A stretch of DNA of 61,564 nucleotides, from the NCBI GenBank assembly GCA_910578665.1, contig CAJTQU010000012.1, positions 1-61,564 of the forward strand, read 5' to 3'. The notes under the pieces were generated by a model. That model saw only the letters and a program-made list of their open reading frames with translations, did not search any database and was not told where the DNA came from. Made by a program: the position numbers and the translations under genes. Shown piece by piece: positions 43,517 through 51,998 of the stretch. Each line of letters starts with the position of its first letter. Position 1 is the first letter of the stretch. The stretch is from an uncultured Muribaculaceae bacterium. GTDB lineage: Bacteria; Bacteroidota; Bacteroidia; Bacteroidales; Muribaculaceae.

Positions 43517-44326
43517 TCAGAGTACATTCTCGCCATTGACGCCTATACCGAACAGAGCGAAGTCATAACGACACGGATCAGACGGATCATACCGCCGCAA
43601 AGCAGCCGTAAGTTCCTCTACAGCCTTACGGTCATTGCTGCGGCGCGACAGAAGCCCTAGCGCTCTCGACGTGTTGCCTACGTGGACATCTAGCGGAATA
43701 AACAGCTTGCTCTTCGGTATAGAGTGCCACACACCCATATCGACCACACCGTCATCACGCACAAGCCAGCGAATAGCCATATTTATACGCTTCAAAGCAG
43801 TTTTATCAAGCTGCGACGGGATACACTCGGGACAATACGCCCCACCGTTGGCACCGAGCATGACATCCTGCAGAGCCGAAGCAAAACGCCATGCGGGCGC
43901 CTCAGAGTCTCCGGCAGACACAGACGCAGCAAAAGCATCGAGCGACTCGTGACGCGCATAGACCGCCTTTAATCCGCGCAACATATATTTCAAATGCGAG
44001 GCGAACATGGTGCGGTGTATATTCAGACGTTCGGGCAACGCCTCCCACTCCCCTTCTGCCACATATCTGTAGGGCTGGTGGTCCATGAGTTCCAGCAGTT
44101 TTTCACAATCACGCAATATCATAGGGCGCCGCCCCCAGGCTATCACAGCACTAAGCAGGGCCGTGATCTCTATATCGCGCAAATCACTGAACCGCCTGGG
44201 AAACTGCACAGGATCATCAGCCACGAATCCGGGAACATTTATCCTGGCCACGGCCTCGTCAAGCCGCGCTTTCAACTCGTCCGGCACAATAACCGGAGAA
44301 CTATTTTTGTCACATTCTGAAATCAT
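43517..44326 (-). CDS. TIGR02757 family protein (DUF2400)
   Basis: The 269-residue protein matches the TIGR02757 pattern: DDPVQFPRRFSDLRDIEITALLSAVIAWGRR near 40-70, and a C-terminal FIPLDVHVGNTSRALGLLSRR followed by DPSDPCRYDFALFGIGV. The domain resembles helix-hairpin-helix DNA glycosylases, but the family function is not established. Its ATG is only 5 nt from the predicted -7 box, so the message may be leaderless. Confidence 0.85.
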   Translation of the reverse strand: MISECDKNSSPVIVPDELKARLDEAVARINVPGFVADDPVQFPRRFSDLRDIEITALLSAVIAWGRRPMILRDCEKLLELMDHQPYRYVAEGEWEALPERLNIHRTMFASHLKYMLRGLKAVYARHESLDAFAASVSAGDSEAPAWRFASALQDVMLGANGGAYCPECIPSQLDKTALKRINMAIRWLVRDDGVVDMGVWHSIPKSKLFIPLDVHVGNTSRALGLLSRRSNDRKAVEELTAALRRYDPSDPCRYDFALFGIGVNGENVL

Positions 44327-44331
44327 GTATG

Positions 44332-44339
44332 CAAAGTTA
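44332..44339 (-). promoter_or_regulatory. -7 box (TAACTTTG) for the TIGR02757 gene
   Basis: An exact TAnnTTTG match on the minus strand ends 5 nt before the start codon. A -33 box is weak. It predicts a transcript beginning at or next to the ATG. Confidence 0.5.
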
Positions 44340-44347
44340 CATTAAAA

Positions 44348-44379
44348 TTTGCGAACCAATAGTTTTTTTCGTATTTTTG
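44348..44379 (+). promoter_or_regulatory. Promoter of the ParC-type gene
   Basis: TTTG (44348-44351), 20-nt spacer, TATTTTTG (44372-44379), ending 22 nt before ATG 44402. Confidence 0.7.
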
Positions 44380-44401
44380 TAATTTCTAAAAATACGCTTA
44401 G

Positions 44402-47086
44402 ATGACCGACGAAAACGACATACCGAACGAAACAGACATAACGGCCGGAGCCAACAGTACTGCGTGTGACGCCGAACAAAAAAAGAATTACAGCGTGCCC
44501 GGCAGCGACCGGAAAACGCTGCTATCCGGTATGTTCCAGAACTGGTTTCTGGATTATGCCTCTTACGTCATTCTCGAACGAGCCGTGCCACACATCGAAG
44601 ACGGTCTGAAACCCGTGCAACGACGCATACTCCACTCCATGTACACCATAGATGACGGCCGCTTTAACAAGGTGGCCAACATCGTGGGCAACACTATGCA
44701 ATACCACCCGCACGGCGATGCCTCGATAGGAGACGCGCTGGTACAGCTCGGCCAGAAAGAACTGCTCATAGACACCCAGGGTAACTGGGGCAACATACTC
44801 ACCGGAGACAATGCCGCGGCAGCACGATACATAGAAGCCAGGCTCTCCGAGTTCGCTCTGGAAACAGTATACAGCCCTAAAATCACAGAATGGGCGCTCT
44901 CTTATGACGGCCGAAAGAAAGAACCTGTCACGCTGCCTATGAAATTCCCTTTGCTGCTGGCACAGGGAGCCGAAGGTATCGCGGTGGGACTGTCTTCAAA
45001 AATACTGCCACATAATTTCGGCGAGATATGCGATGCAGCAATAGCATGCCTCAAAGGAGAAAGTTTCAGCCTGTACCCTGACTTCCAGACAGGGGGGTTC
45101 ATCGATGTATCACGATATAACGACGGCGAACGCGGCGGTGCTGTAAAGGTGCGGGCCAAAATTGACAAAATTGACTCAAAAACCCTGTCTATCACCGAAC
45201 TGCCTTTCGGTAAAACAACATCTTCGCTTATAACCTCAATAATCAGCGCGCAGGAAAAAGGTAAAATCAAGGTCAAAAGCGTGGTAAACCATACAGCGGC
45301 ACAAGCCAATATAATGGTGCACCTGCAGCCAGGCACCTCATCTGACAAGGCCATTGACGCCCTCTACGCATTCAGCGACTGCGAGGTGTCCATATCGCCC
45401 AACTGCTGTGTCATATGCGACCAAAAGCCCCATTTCTTAAAAGTGGGCGATGTCTTGCGATACAGCGTGGAACATACCCGCAAAGTGTTGCGAGCCGAAC
45501 TACAGATACAGTTAGACGAGGCTCTGGAAGAACAGATGTTTGTATCGCTGGAAAAAATCTTCATCGAAGAGCGCATATACAAGGACAAAGAACTGGAACA
45601 AGCTCCCGACATGGAAGCCGCGGTGCAGCACATAGACCGGCGCATAGAACCATGGAAACCCAGTTTCTACCGCACAGTCACGCGCGACGATATAATGCGG
45701 CTGTGGGAAATACGCATGGGCCGTATATTGAAATTCAACGCCGACAAGTCGGTAGAACGGCTAGCCGCCCTCGACGAACTGATAGCTCGTCTGCGCCATG
45801 ACATAGAGCATATCGTGCAGTATACCATAGAATGGTTCTCGCATCTTAAGGACAAATATGCGGCACGCTTCCCACGCCGCACTGTCATAAGAGGTTTCGA
45901 CTCTATCGAGGCCACACGCGTGGCCGAAGCAAACCGCCGGCTGTATTTGGACAAAGATGGTGGATTTGCCGGAACAGGCTTAAAGGATGCCGAATTTGTA
46001 TGCAACTGTTCTGACATAGACGACATACTCGTATTCTACAAAGACGGCAAATACAAGATAGTGCGTGTGTCCGACAAGTTCTATGTAGGCAAGAACGTGA
46101 TGCATATACAGGTGTTCAAACGAGGTGACAAACGTACCATCTACAACGCTGTATACCAGAACGGCAAAGGCGGCCCCTATTATATGAAGAGGTTCGCTGT
46201 GACAGGACTGACACGCAACAACGAATACAACCTTACCAAGGGACTGCCCGGATCACGGGTATTGTGGTTCACGGCCAATCCCAACGGCGAGGCCGAGGTG
46301 CTGCGCATTACCCTCAAAGCACGACAACGGCTGAAAGTGCTCCAGTTTGATCTGAATTTTGCAGATCTGGCCATAAAGGGCAAGGAGGCGCTCGGCAATC
46401 TGGTGACAAAGAATGAAATAGCCCGTATCTCTCTGAAAGAGAAAGGCACTAGCACACTGGGAGGACGCAAAGTGTGGTGGGATCCTGACGTATTGCGGCT
46501 GAATTATGACGGCCGCGGCGATTATCTCGGCGAATTCCAACCCAAGGACCAGGTGCTGGTCATAATGGACAACGGGGAATACTACACAACCTCGTTTGCA
46601 GACACCAACCATTATGACGAGGGCATTTACCGCATATTGCGGCTTGACCCTCATAAAGTATGGACGGCAGCACTATACGATGCGGCGCAAGGCTACCCTT
46701 ATTTGAAGCGTTTCTGCTTTGAGACATCGGCTCGCCGGCAGCGGTATCTGGGAGAAGACACTGCATCACGGCTGCTCCTGCTCACAGACACCCCGTGCCC
46801 GAGGCTCCGTCTCACTTTTGCCGGTGCAGACAGTTCGCGCGAGCCTGTAGAGATAGAGGCTGACGAATTTATATCGGTGAAAAGTTTCAAGGCCAAGGGC
46901 AAGCGCCTGACTACATGGGAGCTGGGCTATATTGAGGAACTGGAACCCACCCATGCGCCGGAATCTGCGCCACAAAACGATGATGGCGTGCCTGCCTCCG
47001 AAGAAAACGATGATGTAATCAGCCAGGTCGACGTACGTGACGAACTGACGGGCCAAAAACAACTTTTCACCGATACAGAAGAGTGA
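44402..47086 (+). CDS. parC: DNA topoisomerase IV subunit A (ParC type)
   Basis: Type IIA topoisomerase breakage-reunion subunit, acting in decatenation of daughter chromosomes. The 894-residue protein has GLKPVQRRIL (about 68-77), the quinolone-region segment YHPHGDASIGDAL (101-113) and the catalytic tyrosine Y143 in AARYIEARLSE. A beta-pinwheel-like C-terminal part and an acidic tail follow. It lacks the GyrA-box (QRRGGKG), which argues for ParC rather than GyrA. No parE is in the window. It overlaps the next gene by 4 nt (GTGA). Confidence 0.88.
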   Translation: MTDENDIPNETDITAGANSTACDAEQKKNYSVPGSDRKTLLSGMFQNWFLDYASYVILERAVPHIEDGLKPVQRRILHSMYTIDDGRFNKVANIVGNTMQYHPHGDASIGDALVQLGQKELLIDTQGNWGNILTGDNAAAARYIEARLSEFALETVYSPKITEWALSYDGRKKEPVTLPMKFPLLLAQGAEGIAVGLSSKILPHNFGEICDAAIACLKGESFSLYPDFQTGGFIDVSRYNDGERGGAVKVRAKIDKIDSKTLSITELPFGKTTSSLITSIISAQEKGKIKVKSVVNHTAAQANIMVHLQPGTSSDKAIDALYAFSDCEVSISPNCCVICDQKPHFLKVGDVLRYSVEHTRKVLRAELQIQLDEALEEQMFVSLEKIFIEERIYKDKELEQAPDMEAAVQHIDRRIEPWKPSFYRTVTRDDIMRLWEIRMGRILKFNADKSVERLAALDELIARLRHDIEHIVQYTIEWFSHLKDKYAARFPRRTVIRGFDSIEATRVAEANRRLYLDKDGGFAGTGLKDAEFVCNCSDIDDILVFYKDGKYKIVRVSDKFYVGKNVMHIQVFKRGDKRTIYNAVYQNGKGGPYYMKRFAVTGLTRNNEYNLTKGLPGSRVLWFTANPNGEAEVLRITLKARQRLKVLQFDLNFADLAIKGKEALGNLVTKNEIARISLKEKGTSTLGGRKVWWDPDVLRLNYDGRGDYLGEFQPKDQVLVIMDNGEYYTTSFADTNHYDEGIYRILRLDPHKVWTAALYDAAQGYPYLKRFCFETSARRQRYLGEDTASRLLLLTDTPCPRLRLTFAGADSSREPVEIEADEFISVKSFKAKGKRLTTWELGYIEELEPTHAPESAPQNDDGVPASEENDDVISQVDVRDELTGQKQLFTDTEE

Positions 47087-47925
47087 CACGCGCCATATTG
47101 CACATAATATTATTGTCGCTCTGCATGGCTACCGGCATCAATGCCGAGGCCCAGGTCACTGCACCGCAAGACTCAACCGGAGGCTGGCCGCTGACAGCGA
47201 CATACAGTCTGGAAGCCGGCGCCGAACGCGCATTCAACACGTATCTGTCCCCACTGCTGCAAAAAGGCGGATCCTTTGCCTTAGACGGATCGTGGACACG
47301 CGGATGCGCCGCTCCGCGACACCGTCTGGCACTCTCTTTCGGAGCTCGCTACCGCATGGGATTCCTCCGGAATCCTGCACGCAACGCCTCTATGACAGAT
47401 ATAAATCTGGCTTTGCAGTGCGATTTGCAACGTTCACTCAAATTACCCGGCACACACCCATCTCTAAAACTGGCGGCCGGAGCAGGACTGCTGGTAGACG
47501 GCGGCATTCTTTATCTGCCTGGCAATTCCAACAATCCCGTGGCCGCACGTTTGTATGCCGGGCTCACGCTCAACGGCACCGCCAGTTACGACATAAGGGT
47601 ACGCGGACACCTTATACGCCTTATAGACGAGATCTGCATGCCAACGCTCGGTATCTTCTTCTCCCCTCATTTCGGACAAAGCTATTATGAAATTTACCTC
47701 GGTGAACACTCGGGACTGGCACACTGCGGATGGTGGGGCAACCATTTCGGCATAGACAACCTGGTGGCAGCAGAAATACCTGTATGCTCCGCACGGCTGA
47801 GGCTCGGATACAGGCTACAGATCACGAACAGCCGCGCATCGCATATAGACTCGCGCATCACCTGCCATTCTTTCGTTCTGGGTATTACAACTGACTGGCT
47901 AAACATAACACGCCGACATGAATAA
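47083..47925 (+). CDS. DUF3316-like exported protein
   Basis: Starts with GTG 47083 overlapping the parC stop. The 280-residue protein has a signal peptide (about 1-24, NAEAQ) and amphipathic strands throughout, with LSPLLQKGGSFALDGSWTR and the conserved PTLGIFFSPHFGQSYYEIYLG (about 187-207). This is the pattern of the DUF3316 outer-membrane-like family. No function is known to me. It overlaps the next gene by 8 nt, so parC, this gene and the S41 protease form an operon. Confidence 0.75.
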   Translation: MTRAILHIILLSLCMATGINAEAQVTAPQDSTGGWPLTATYSLEAGAERAFNTYLSPLLQKGGSFALDGSWTRGCAAPRHRLALSFGARYRMGFLRNPARNASMTDINLALQCDLQRSLKLPGTHPSLKLAAGAGLLVDGGILYLPGNSNNPVAARLYAGLTLNGTASYDIRVRGHLIRLIDEICMPTLGIFFSPHFGQSYYEIYLGEHSGLAHCGWWGNHFGIDNLVAAEIPVCSARLRLGYRLQITNSRASHIDSRITCHSFVLGITTDWLNITRRHE

Positions 47926-48934
47926 GCTTATATTCTGCATATCCCTGTTACTTACACTGTGTGTCTCATCGTGTGCCACACTGGATGATTATGACAACTC
48001 GGTAGAAAGCAATTTCGACGTGCTGTGGAAAACTTTTGACGAGCATTACTGCTATTTTGAACAAAAAGGGATAGACTGGCAGGGTGTTAAAGATATATAC
48101 AAGCCGCGCGCACTCGCCTGCCGTACTACCGACGACCTGTTCAATACATGCGCACAGATGCTTGACACACTGCGTGACGGCCATGTCAATCTCTCATCCT
48201 CTTTCAACACCTCATATTACCGGCGCTGGTGGAGCGATTATCCGCAAGACTTCAACCTGCGCACGCTTCAGGAATATTATCTGGAATTTGACTACCGTTC
48301 TACTGGAGGCATAAGCTACCACACACTTGCAGGGGGAAAAATAGGATATATGTACATACCATCTTTCTCATCTCCCATAGGAACAGGAAATCTGAATGCC
48401 ATATTTGCATACTTCAATGACTGTGACGCCCTTGTAATCGACATAAGAAATAACGGAGGCGGCATGCTCAGCAATGTGGAAACTCTGGTATCACGTTTCA
48501 TCGATTCTGAATTCACCCCGGCATACATACGCCATAAGACAGGACCCGGGCATAATGATTTTTCAGAACCTTACCCGATGACATATCATCCGGCCGGAAC
48601 CGGGAAACACTGGGACAAGCCTGTGGCCGTGCTTACCAACCGTTCATGCTTCTCGGCCGCGAATGACTTTGTATCGGCAATGAAACAGCTGCCTGGAGTG
48701 AAGATAGTCGGTGCGCGCACAGGAGGGGGAGGCGGCATGCCTTTTTCATCGCAGATGCCCTGCGGATGGAAAGTCCGTTTCAGCGCATGCCCGGTGACAG
48801 ATGCCTCAGGGCACGATATCGAGGAAGGTATCGATCCGTCACCCGGATGCGAGATGCATGCTCCTGATGCAGAACTGGCTGCTGGCCGCGACTCAATCCT
48901 TGAGTTCGCTATCAGTATTCTGCTCGGCCTCTGA
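47918..48934 (+). CDS. S41-family (tail-specific) peptidase lipoprotein
   Basis: Lipobox VSSC with Cys19 makes it a lipoprotein, followed by acidic LDDYDN. The 338-residue protein has an N-terminal cap (about 30-80), DGHVNL (about 87-92) and the substrate-binding strand ALVIDIRNNGGGM. The catalytic serine lies in CFSAAND (S246). The usual PDZ insertion is short or absent. Such enzymes cleave C-termini of envelope proteins; the target is unknown. Its 3' end overlaps the convergent rsmD by 42 nt. Confidence 0.86.
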   Translation: MNKLIFCISLLLTLCVSSCATLDDYDNSVESNFDVLWKTFDEHYCYFEQKGIDWQGVKDIYKPRALACRTTDDLFNTCAQMLDTLRDGHVNLSSSFNTSYYRRWWSDYPQDFNLRTLQEYYLEFDYRSTGGISYHTLAGGKIGYMYIPSFSSPIGTGNLNAIFAYFNDCDALVIDIRNNGGGMLSNVETLVSRFIDSEFTPAYIRHKTGPGHNDFSEPYPMTYHPAGTGKHWDKPVAVLTNRSCFSAANDFVSAMKQLPGVKIVGARTGGGGGMPFSSQMPCGWKVRFSACPVTDASGHDIEEGIDPSPGCEMHAPDAELAAGRDSILEFAISILLGL

Positions 48935-49471
48935 CATCCCGATTTTGAAAATACTGAAGTTTACACTGCCATACACCCTGTGGTCGAAAAAGCCGGGTAA
49001 ACCGCTGAAATCATAGGACTTGGAGTGCTCCACCACCACCAATGTGCCCGGCTTGAGCATATCGCTGGCCAGTATCAGCGACGGAATCTCGGCAAAACGC
49101 GGATGATCATACGGAGGATCGGCAAAAATCATGTCAAACTTCTCATGACATGTCTCTAAGAATTTAAAGACGTCGCCCTTTACCACTTTCAGGCATTCGG
49201 CATTCAGTTTATCTTTGACAGAACGGATGAAACCGGCCTGGGTATGCGCCTTTTCCACAGCTACCACGGAACTACAGCCACGGCTTACAAATTCAAGAGC
49301 CATGGCGCCGGTACCGGCAAACAGGTCCAGGGCGTTCTTCCCGTCGAAATCCTCTATGTTTTCCAACACATTGAATATGTTCTCACGCGCGAAATCCGTA
49401 GTGGGACGTGCCGTGATATTTCGAGGCACATCAAAACGTCTGCGCCCGTATTTTCCTCTGATGATTCTCAT
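48893..49471 (-). CDS. rsmD: 16S rRNA (guanine966-N2)-methyltransferase RsmD
   Basis: RsmD methylates G966 of 16S rRNA during 30S assembly. The 192-residue protein starts MRIIRGKYGRRRFDVP and has the SAM-binding motif LDLFAGTGAMALEFVSRG (about 48-65) and the catalytic DPPY (about 117-120). The C-terminal 14 or so residues (EAEQNTDSELKD) are encoded within the 3' end of the S41 gene on the other strand. Confidence 0.93.
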   Translation of the reverse strand: MRIIRGKYGRRRFDVPRNITARPTTDFARENIFNVLENIEDFDGKNALDLFAGTGAMALEFVSRGCSSVVAVEKAHTQAGFIRSVKDKLNAECLKVVKGDVFKFLETCHEKFDMIFADPPYDHPRFAEIPSLILASDMLKPGTLVVVEHSKSYDFSGLPGFFDHRVYGSVNFSIFKIGMSEAEQNTDSELKD

Positions 49472-49490
49472 CTCAATTAGTTTGATCTAT

Positions 49491-50309
49491 TCATTGCGAT
49501 ATACCGCATAACACCTGCGGAAGGGAGACATTATCCCTCACCGCCTTTGCCACCGTGGTAGAGTATACCGTAAGCCCCACGTAATTTATATATCGGCGCA
49601 ACATGGGCATAATCTCGCGCCTCACAGATTCATGGCCGCTGACCCTCATTTCTCCCCCGGCACGGTCCATGCCGAGTGTGTCCCAGGCATACAGCAAGTA
49701 ATATGCAGCGTCTGCCGGATAAGCGAAATTCCACGAATTTGCCAGCAACAGCGCGCCGTCACGAAATGCGGCGACATCCAGTCTGCCATTTTCCAGATTC
49801 ACCCACATCTTCTCCCCGTGCTCACTACGGGCCTTAGCCGAAAAATGCTCTATCACAGGTTTCAGCACATGGTGCACGTCTTCGGTAAGAAAAGAACGAG
49901 ACAGAAAGTCCCTGACACCTTTGGGCGTGGAATAGACCGCCACAGCCTCGCCGACCGGTTCGGCCCATACATCTTTCTGTTTAGCCGCATCGACATAACC
50001 GATTGCCTCGGCCAACGCCTGCCCGTCAGCCATATCGACATCGCCCGGAGGAAGCAACAGCGTGGCCCGGGGGCGGATTAGTATTGATGTGTCGTAATCA
50101 TCCAGCAGCAACGAATCCTCATAAACCGCGTCCTCGATATTCTTCAAAACGTCAGCTGCATCGCACTGCCACACACGTGACGAATAAGGCACAAAGCGCT
50201 TCCGTACCGTATCATAAAAAACAGCCTGCAGCTCTTTCATGCCCACTGTGAGCAACAAACGCCATACGGCATGGTCTGAAAAATCGGTAGCGGTATATGC
50301 GGTTTCCAT
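49491..50309 (-). CDS. DUF3822-family protein
   Basis: From ATG 50309 it has 272 residues (METAYTATDFSDHAVW...). The open frame runs further upstream through the promoter, so that start is rejected. The sequence has the DUF3822 pattern, with an actin/HSP70-like arrangement of two halves (LLLPPGDVDMAD and AFRDGALLLANSWNFAYPADAAYYLLYAWD). In Bacteroidetes this gene is commonly found next to rsmD, as here (19 nt upstream of it). Function unknown. Confidence 0.8.
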   Translation of the reverse strand: METAYTATDFSDHAVWRLLLTVGMKELQAVFYDTVRKRFVPYSSRVWQCDAADVLKNIEDAVYEDSLLLDDYDTSILIRPRATLLLPPGDVDMADGQALAEAIGYVDAAKQKDVWAEPVGEAVAVYSTPKGVRDFLSRSFLTEDVHHVLKPVIEHFSAKARSEHGEKMWVNLENGRLDVAAFRDGALLLANSWNFAYPADAAYYLLYAWDTLGMDRAGGEMRVSGHESVRREIMPMLRRYINYVGLTVYSTTVAKAVRDNVSLPQVLCGISQ

Positions 50310-50330
50310 AAACTGATTCGTTTGTAGATG

Positions 50331-50362
50331 CAAAGGTAATATTTTTTTTGATTTAAGGCAAA
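50331..50362 (-). promoter_or_regulatory. Promoter of the DUF3822-rsmD pair
   Basis: Minus strand: TTTG (50362-50359), 20-nt spacer, TACCTTTG (50338-50331). It is interleaved with the divergent promoter at 50347-50377. Confidence 0.7.
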
Positions 50363-50377
50363 AAACCATTAACTTTG
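50347..50377 (+). promoter_or_regulatory. Promoter of the RecD-like helicase gene
   Basis: TTTG (50347-50350), 19-nt spacer, TAACTTTG (50370-50377). The start codon ATG 50390 is 12 nt beyond the box, predicting a 5' leader of only about 6-8 nt. Confidence 0.75.
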
Positions 50378-50389
50378 CATCAACGAGCC

Positions 50390-51790
50390 ATGCACGCAGA
50401 CGGATTTGACATATACTCAGAGGCATTGGGCATACTGCCTTACGAACCGCTTGACAAGCAAGATGAATTGCTTCGCCTGCTCAGCGGATTCTGCGCGTCA
50501 CGAGAACAATCAGAAGTGTTTGTAGTGCAGGGATATGCCGGCACCGGCAAGACATCGCTGATAGCCGCCCTGGTGCAGGCACTAAAAAAATTGTCTGTAA
50601 ACTGTGTCATGCTCGCCCCGACCGGCCGCGCGGCCAAGGTGATGGCCAGATACTCGGGCATGCCGGCCTACACTATCCACAAACGGCTATATCGCGGCAA
50701 TAGTACCGATCCGTGCAATACATCGTTCTATCTGGCACCCAACCGTGACAAAGACACCATTTTCATAGTGGACGAAGCATCCATGATTCCGGGCAGCGCG
50801 ACATCGCGCCTGCTTGACCATCTCGTCAGACATGTGTACAGTTCACCGGGTTGCGCCATCATATTTGTCGGAGACACGGCCCAGCTTCCGCCAGTAGGCG
50901 AATCTGAAAGCGAAGCAATGAGTCCCGGCCGGCTTGAGCAATACGGCCTGCGTCCTTACTGTTTCGAACTTGACGAACCACTGAGACAGGCTGCCCGTTC
51001 AGGCATCCTCTACAACGCCACACGCATACGCCGCCGCATGACACGCTCTCCGCTTCCCCTTCCCCAACTATGGCAGAAAGGATTTGCCGATGTAAAAGTC
51101 TCAACATCCGAGTACCTTAGCGAACAAATAGCCGATTCCTACAGGCACACCGGACAGGAGCACACGATAGTCATAACCCGTTCCAACTGGCGTGCAGGAA
51201 TCATAAACCGCGCTATTAGGGGTACAGTGCTTTATGCCGAATCATGCCTGCAACGTGGCGAACGACTTGTGGTGGCACGCAATAATTATTTCTGGACGAC
51301 AAAAGTCAAAGGCGCACAATTTATCGCAAACGGAGAAAGCGCGGTGGTTCAGCGCATCGTGTCTCGCGAAGAACGCTACGGGCACCGATGGGCCGATGTC
51401 GAACTATTGCTGCCAGACACAAAAGTGGAACTGACAGCCAAACTATTACTCACAACACTTGAAACAGACACTCCGACACTTGGTGGTGACGAACTAAACA
51501 GGCTTTACCAGGCGGTCCTCAAGGAGAAAAAAGCAGAAGGCATCAATGGCGCGAACGAACTGAAAGTGCTACGTACAGACCCGTATCTCAATGCCTTGCA
51601 AGCAAAATACGGATACTGCCTGACCTGCCACAAAGCCCAGGGCGGACAATGGGAGCATGTCTATGTCGATCTTGGAGGCATACCACAAGAGGCCCTAGCC
51701 ACACCAGATTTCTACCGCTGGCTATATACTGCGCTAACAAGGGCGTCAGACAAACTTTTCCTCATAAACCCGGCTATTGAAATCCTTTAA
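50390..51790 (+). CDS. RecD/Dda-like superfamily 1 DNA helicase
   Basis: A 466-residue ATPase with Walker A GYAGTGKTS (48-56), APTGRAAKV (motif Ia), DEASMI (motif II), GDTAQLPPVGE (motif III) and the C-terminal TCHKAQGGQW and YTALTRASDKLFLI (motifs V-VI). This is the compact SF1B form like phage T4 Dda, shorter than RecD2. It probably moves 5'-3' on single-stranded DNA in repair or replication restart. The TTG at 50375 would start inside the -7 box and is rejected. Confidence 0.88.
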   Translation: MHADGFDIYSEALGILPYEPLDKQDELLRLLSGFCASREQSEVFVVQGYAGTGKTSLIAALVQALKKLSVNCVMLAPTGRAAKVMARYSGMPAYTIHKRLYRGNSTDPCNTSFYLAPNRDKDTIFIVDEASMIPGSATSRLLDHLVRHVYSSPGCAIIFVGDTAQLPPVGESESEAMSPGRLEQYGLRPYCFELDEPLRQAARSGILYNATRIRRRMTRSPLPLPQLWQKGFADVKVSTSEYLSEQIADSYRHTGQEHTIVITRSNWRAGIINRAIRGTVLYAESCLQRGERLVVARNNYFWTTKVKGAQFIANGESAVVQRIVSREERYGHRWADVELLLPDTKVELTAKLLLTTLETDTPTLGGDELNRLYQAVLKEKKAEGINGANELKVLRTDPYLNALQAKYGYCLTCHKAQGGQWEHVYVDLGGIPQEALATPDFYRWLYTALTRASDKLFLINPAIEIL

Positions 51791-51879
51791 ACAGCTAAAG
51801 CAACACCCTCTAACGAGGTGATTTTAAACCTTTGAAATTCCCATGCCACGACTACGGCGTATCAGATTTTCCAAGGTAT

Positions 51880-51910
51880 TTTGCCAACTCAGTTTTTTTT
51901 GCTATTTTTG
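51880..51910 (+). promoter_or_regulatory. Promoter of glgB
   Basis: TTTG (51880-51883), 19-nt spacer, TATTTTTG (51903-51910), about 88 nt before ATG 51999. Confidence 0.7.
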
Positions 51911-51998
51911 ACGGATATTTCAAAACCAGGCCAAAGGTGCGGATAGAACCGATTACCTTGAAAACGTGTTATATACACGAGATTTTACGCAAATATGT

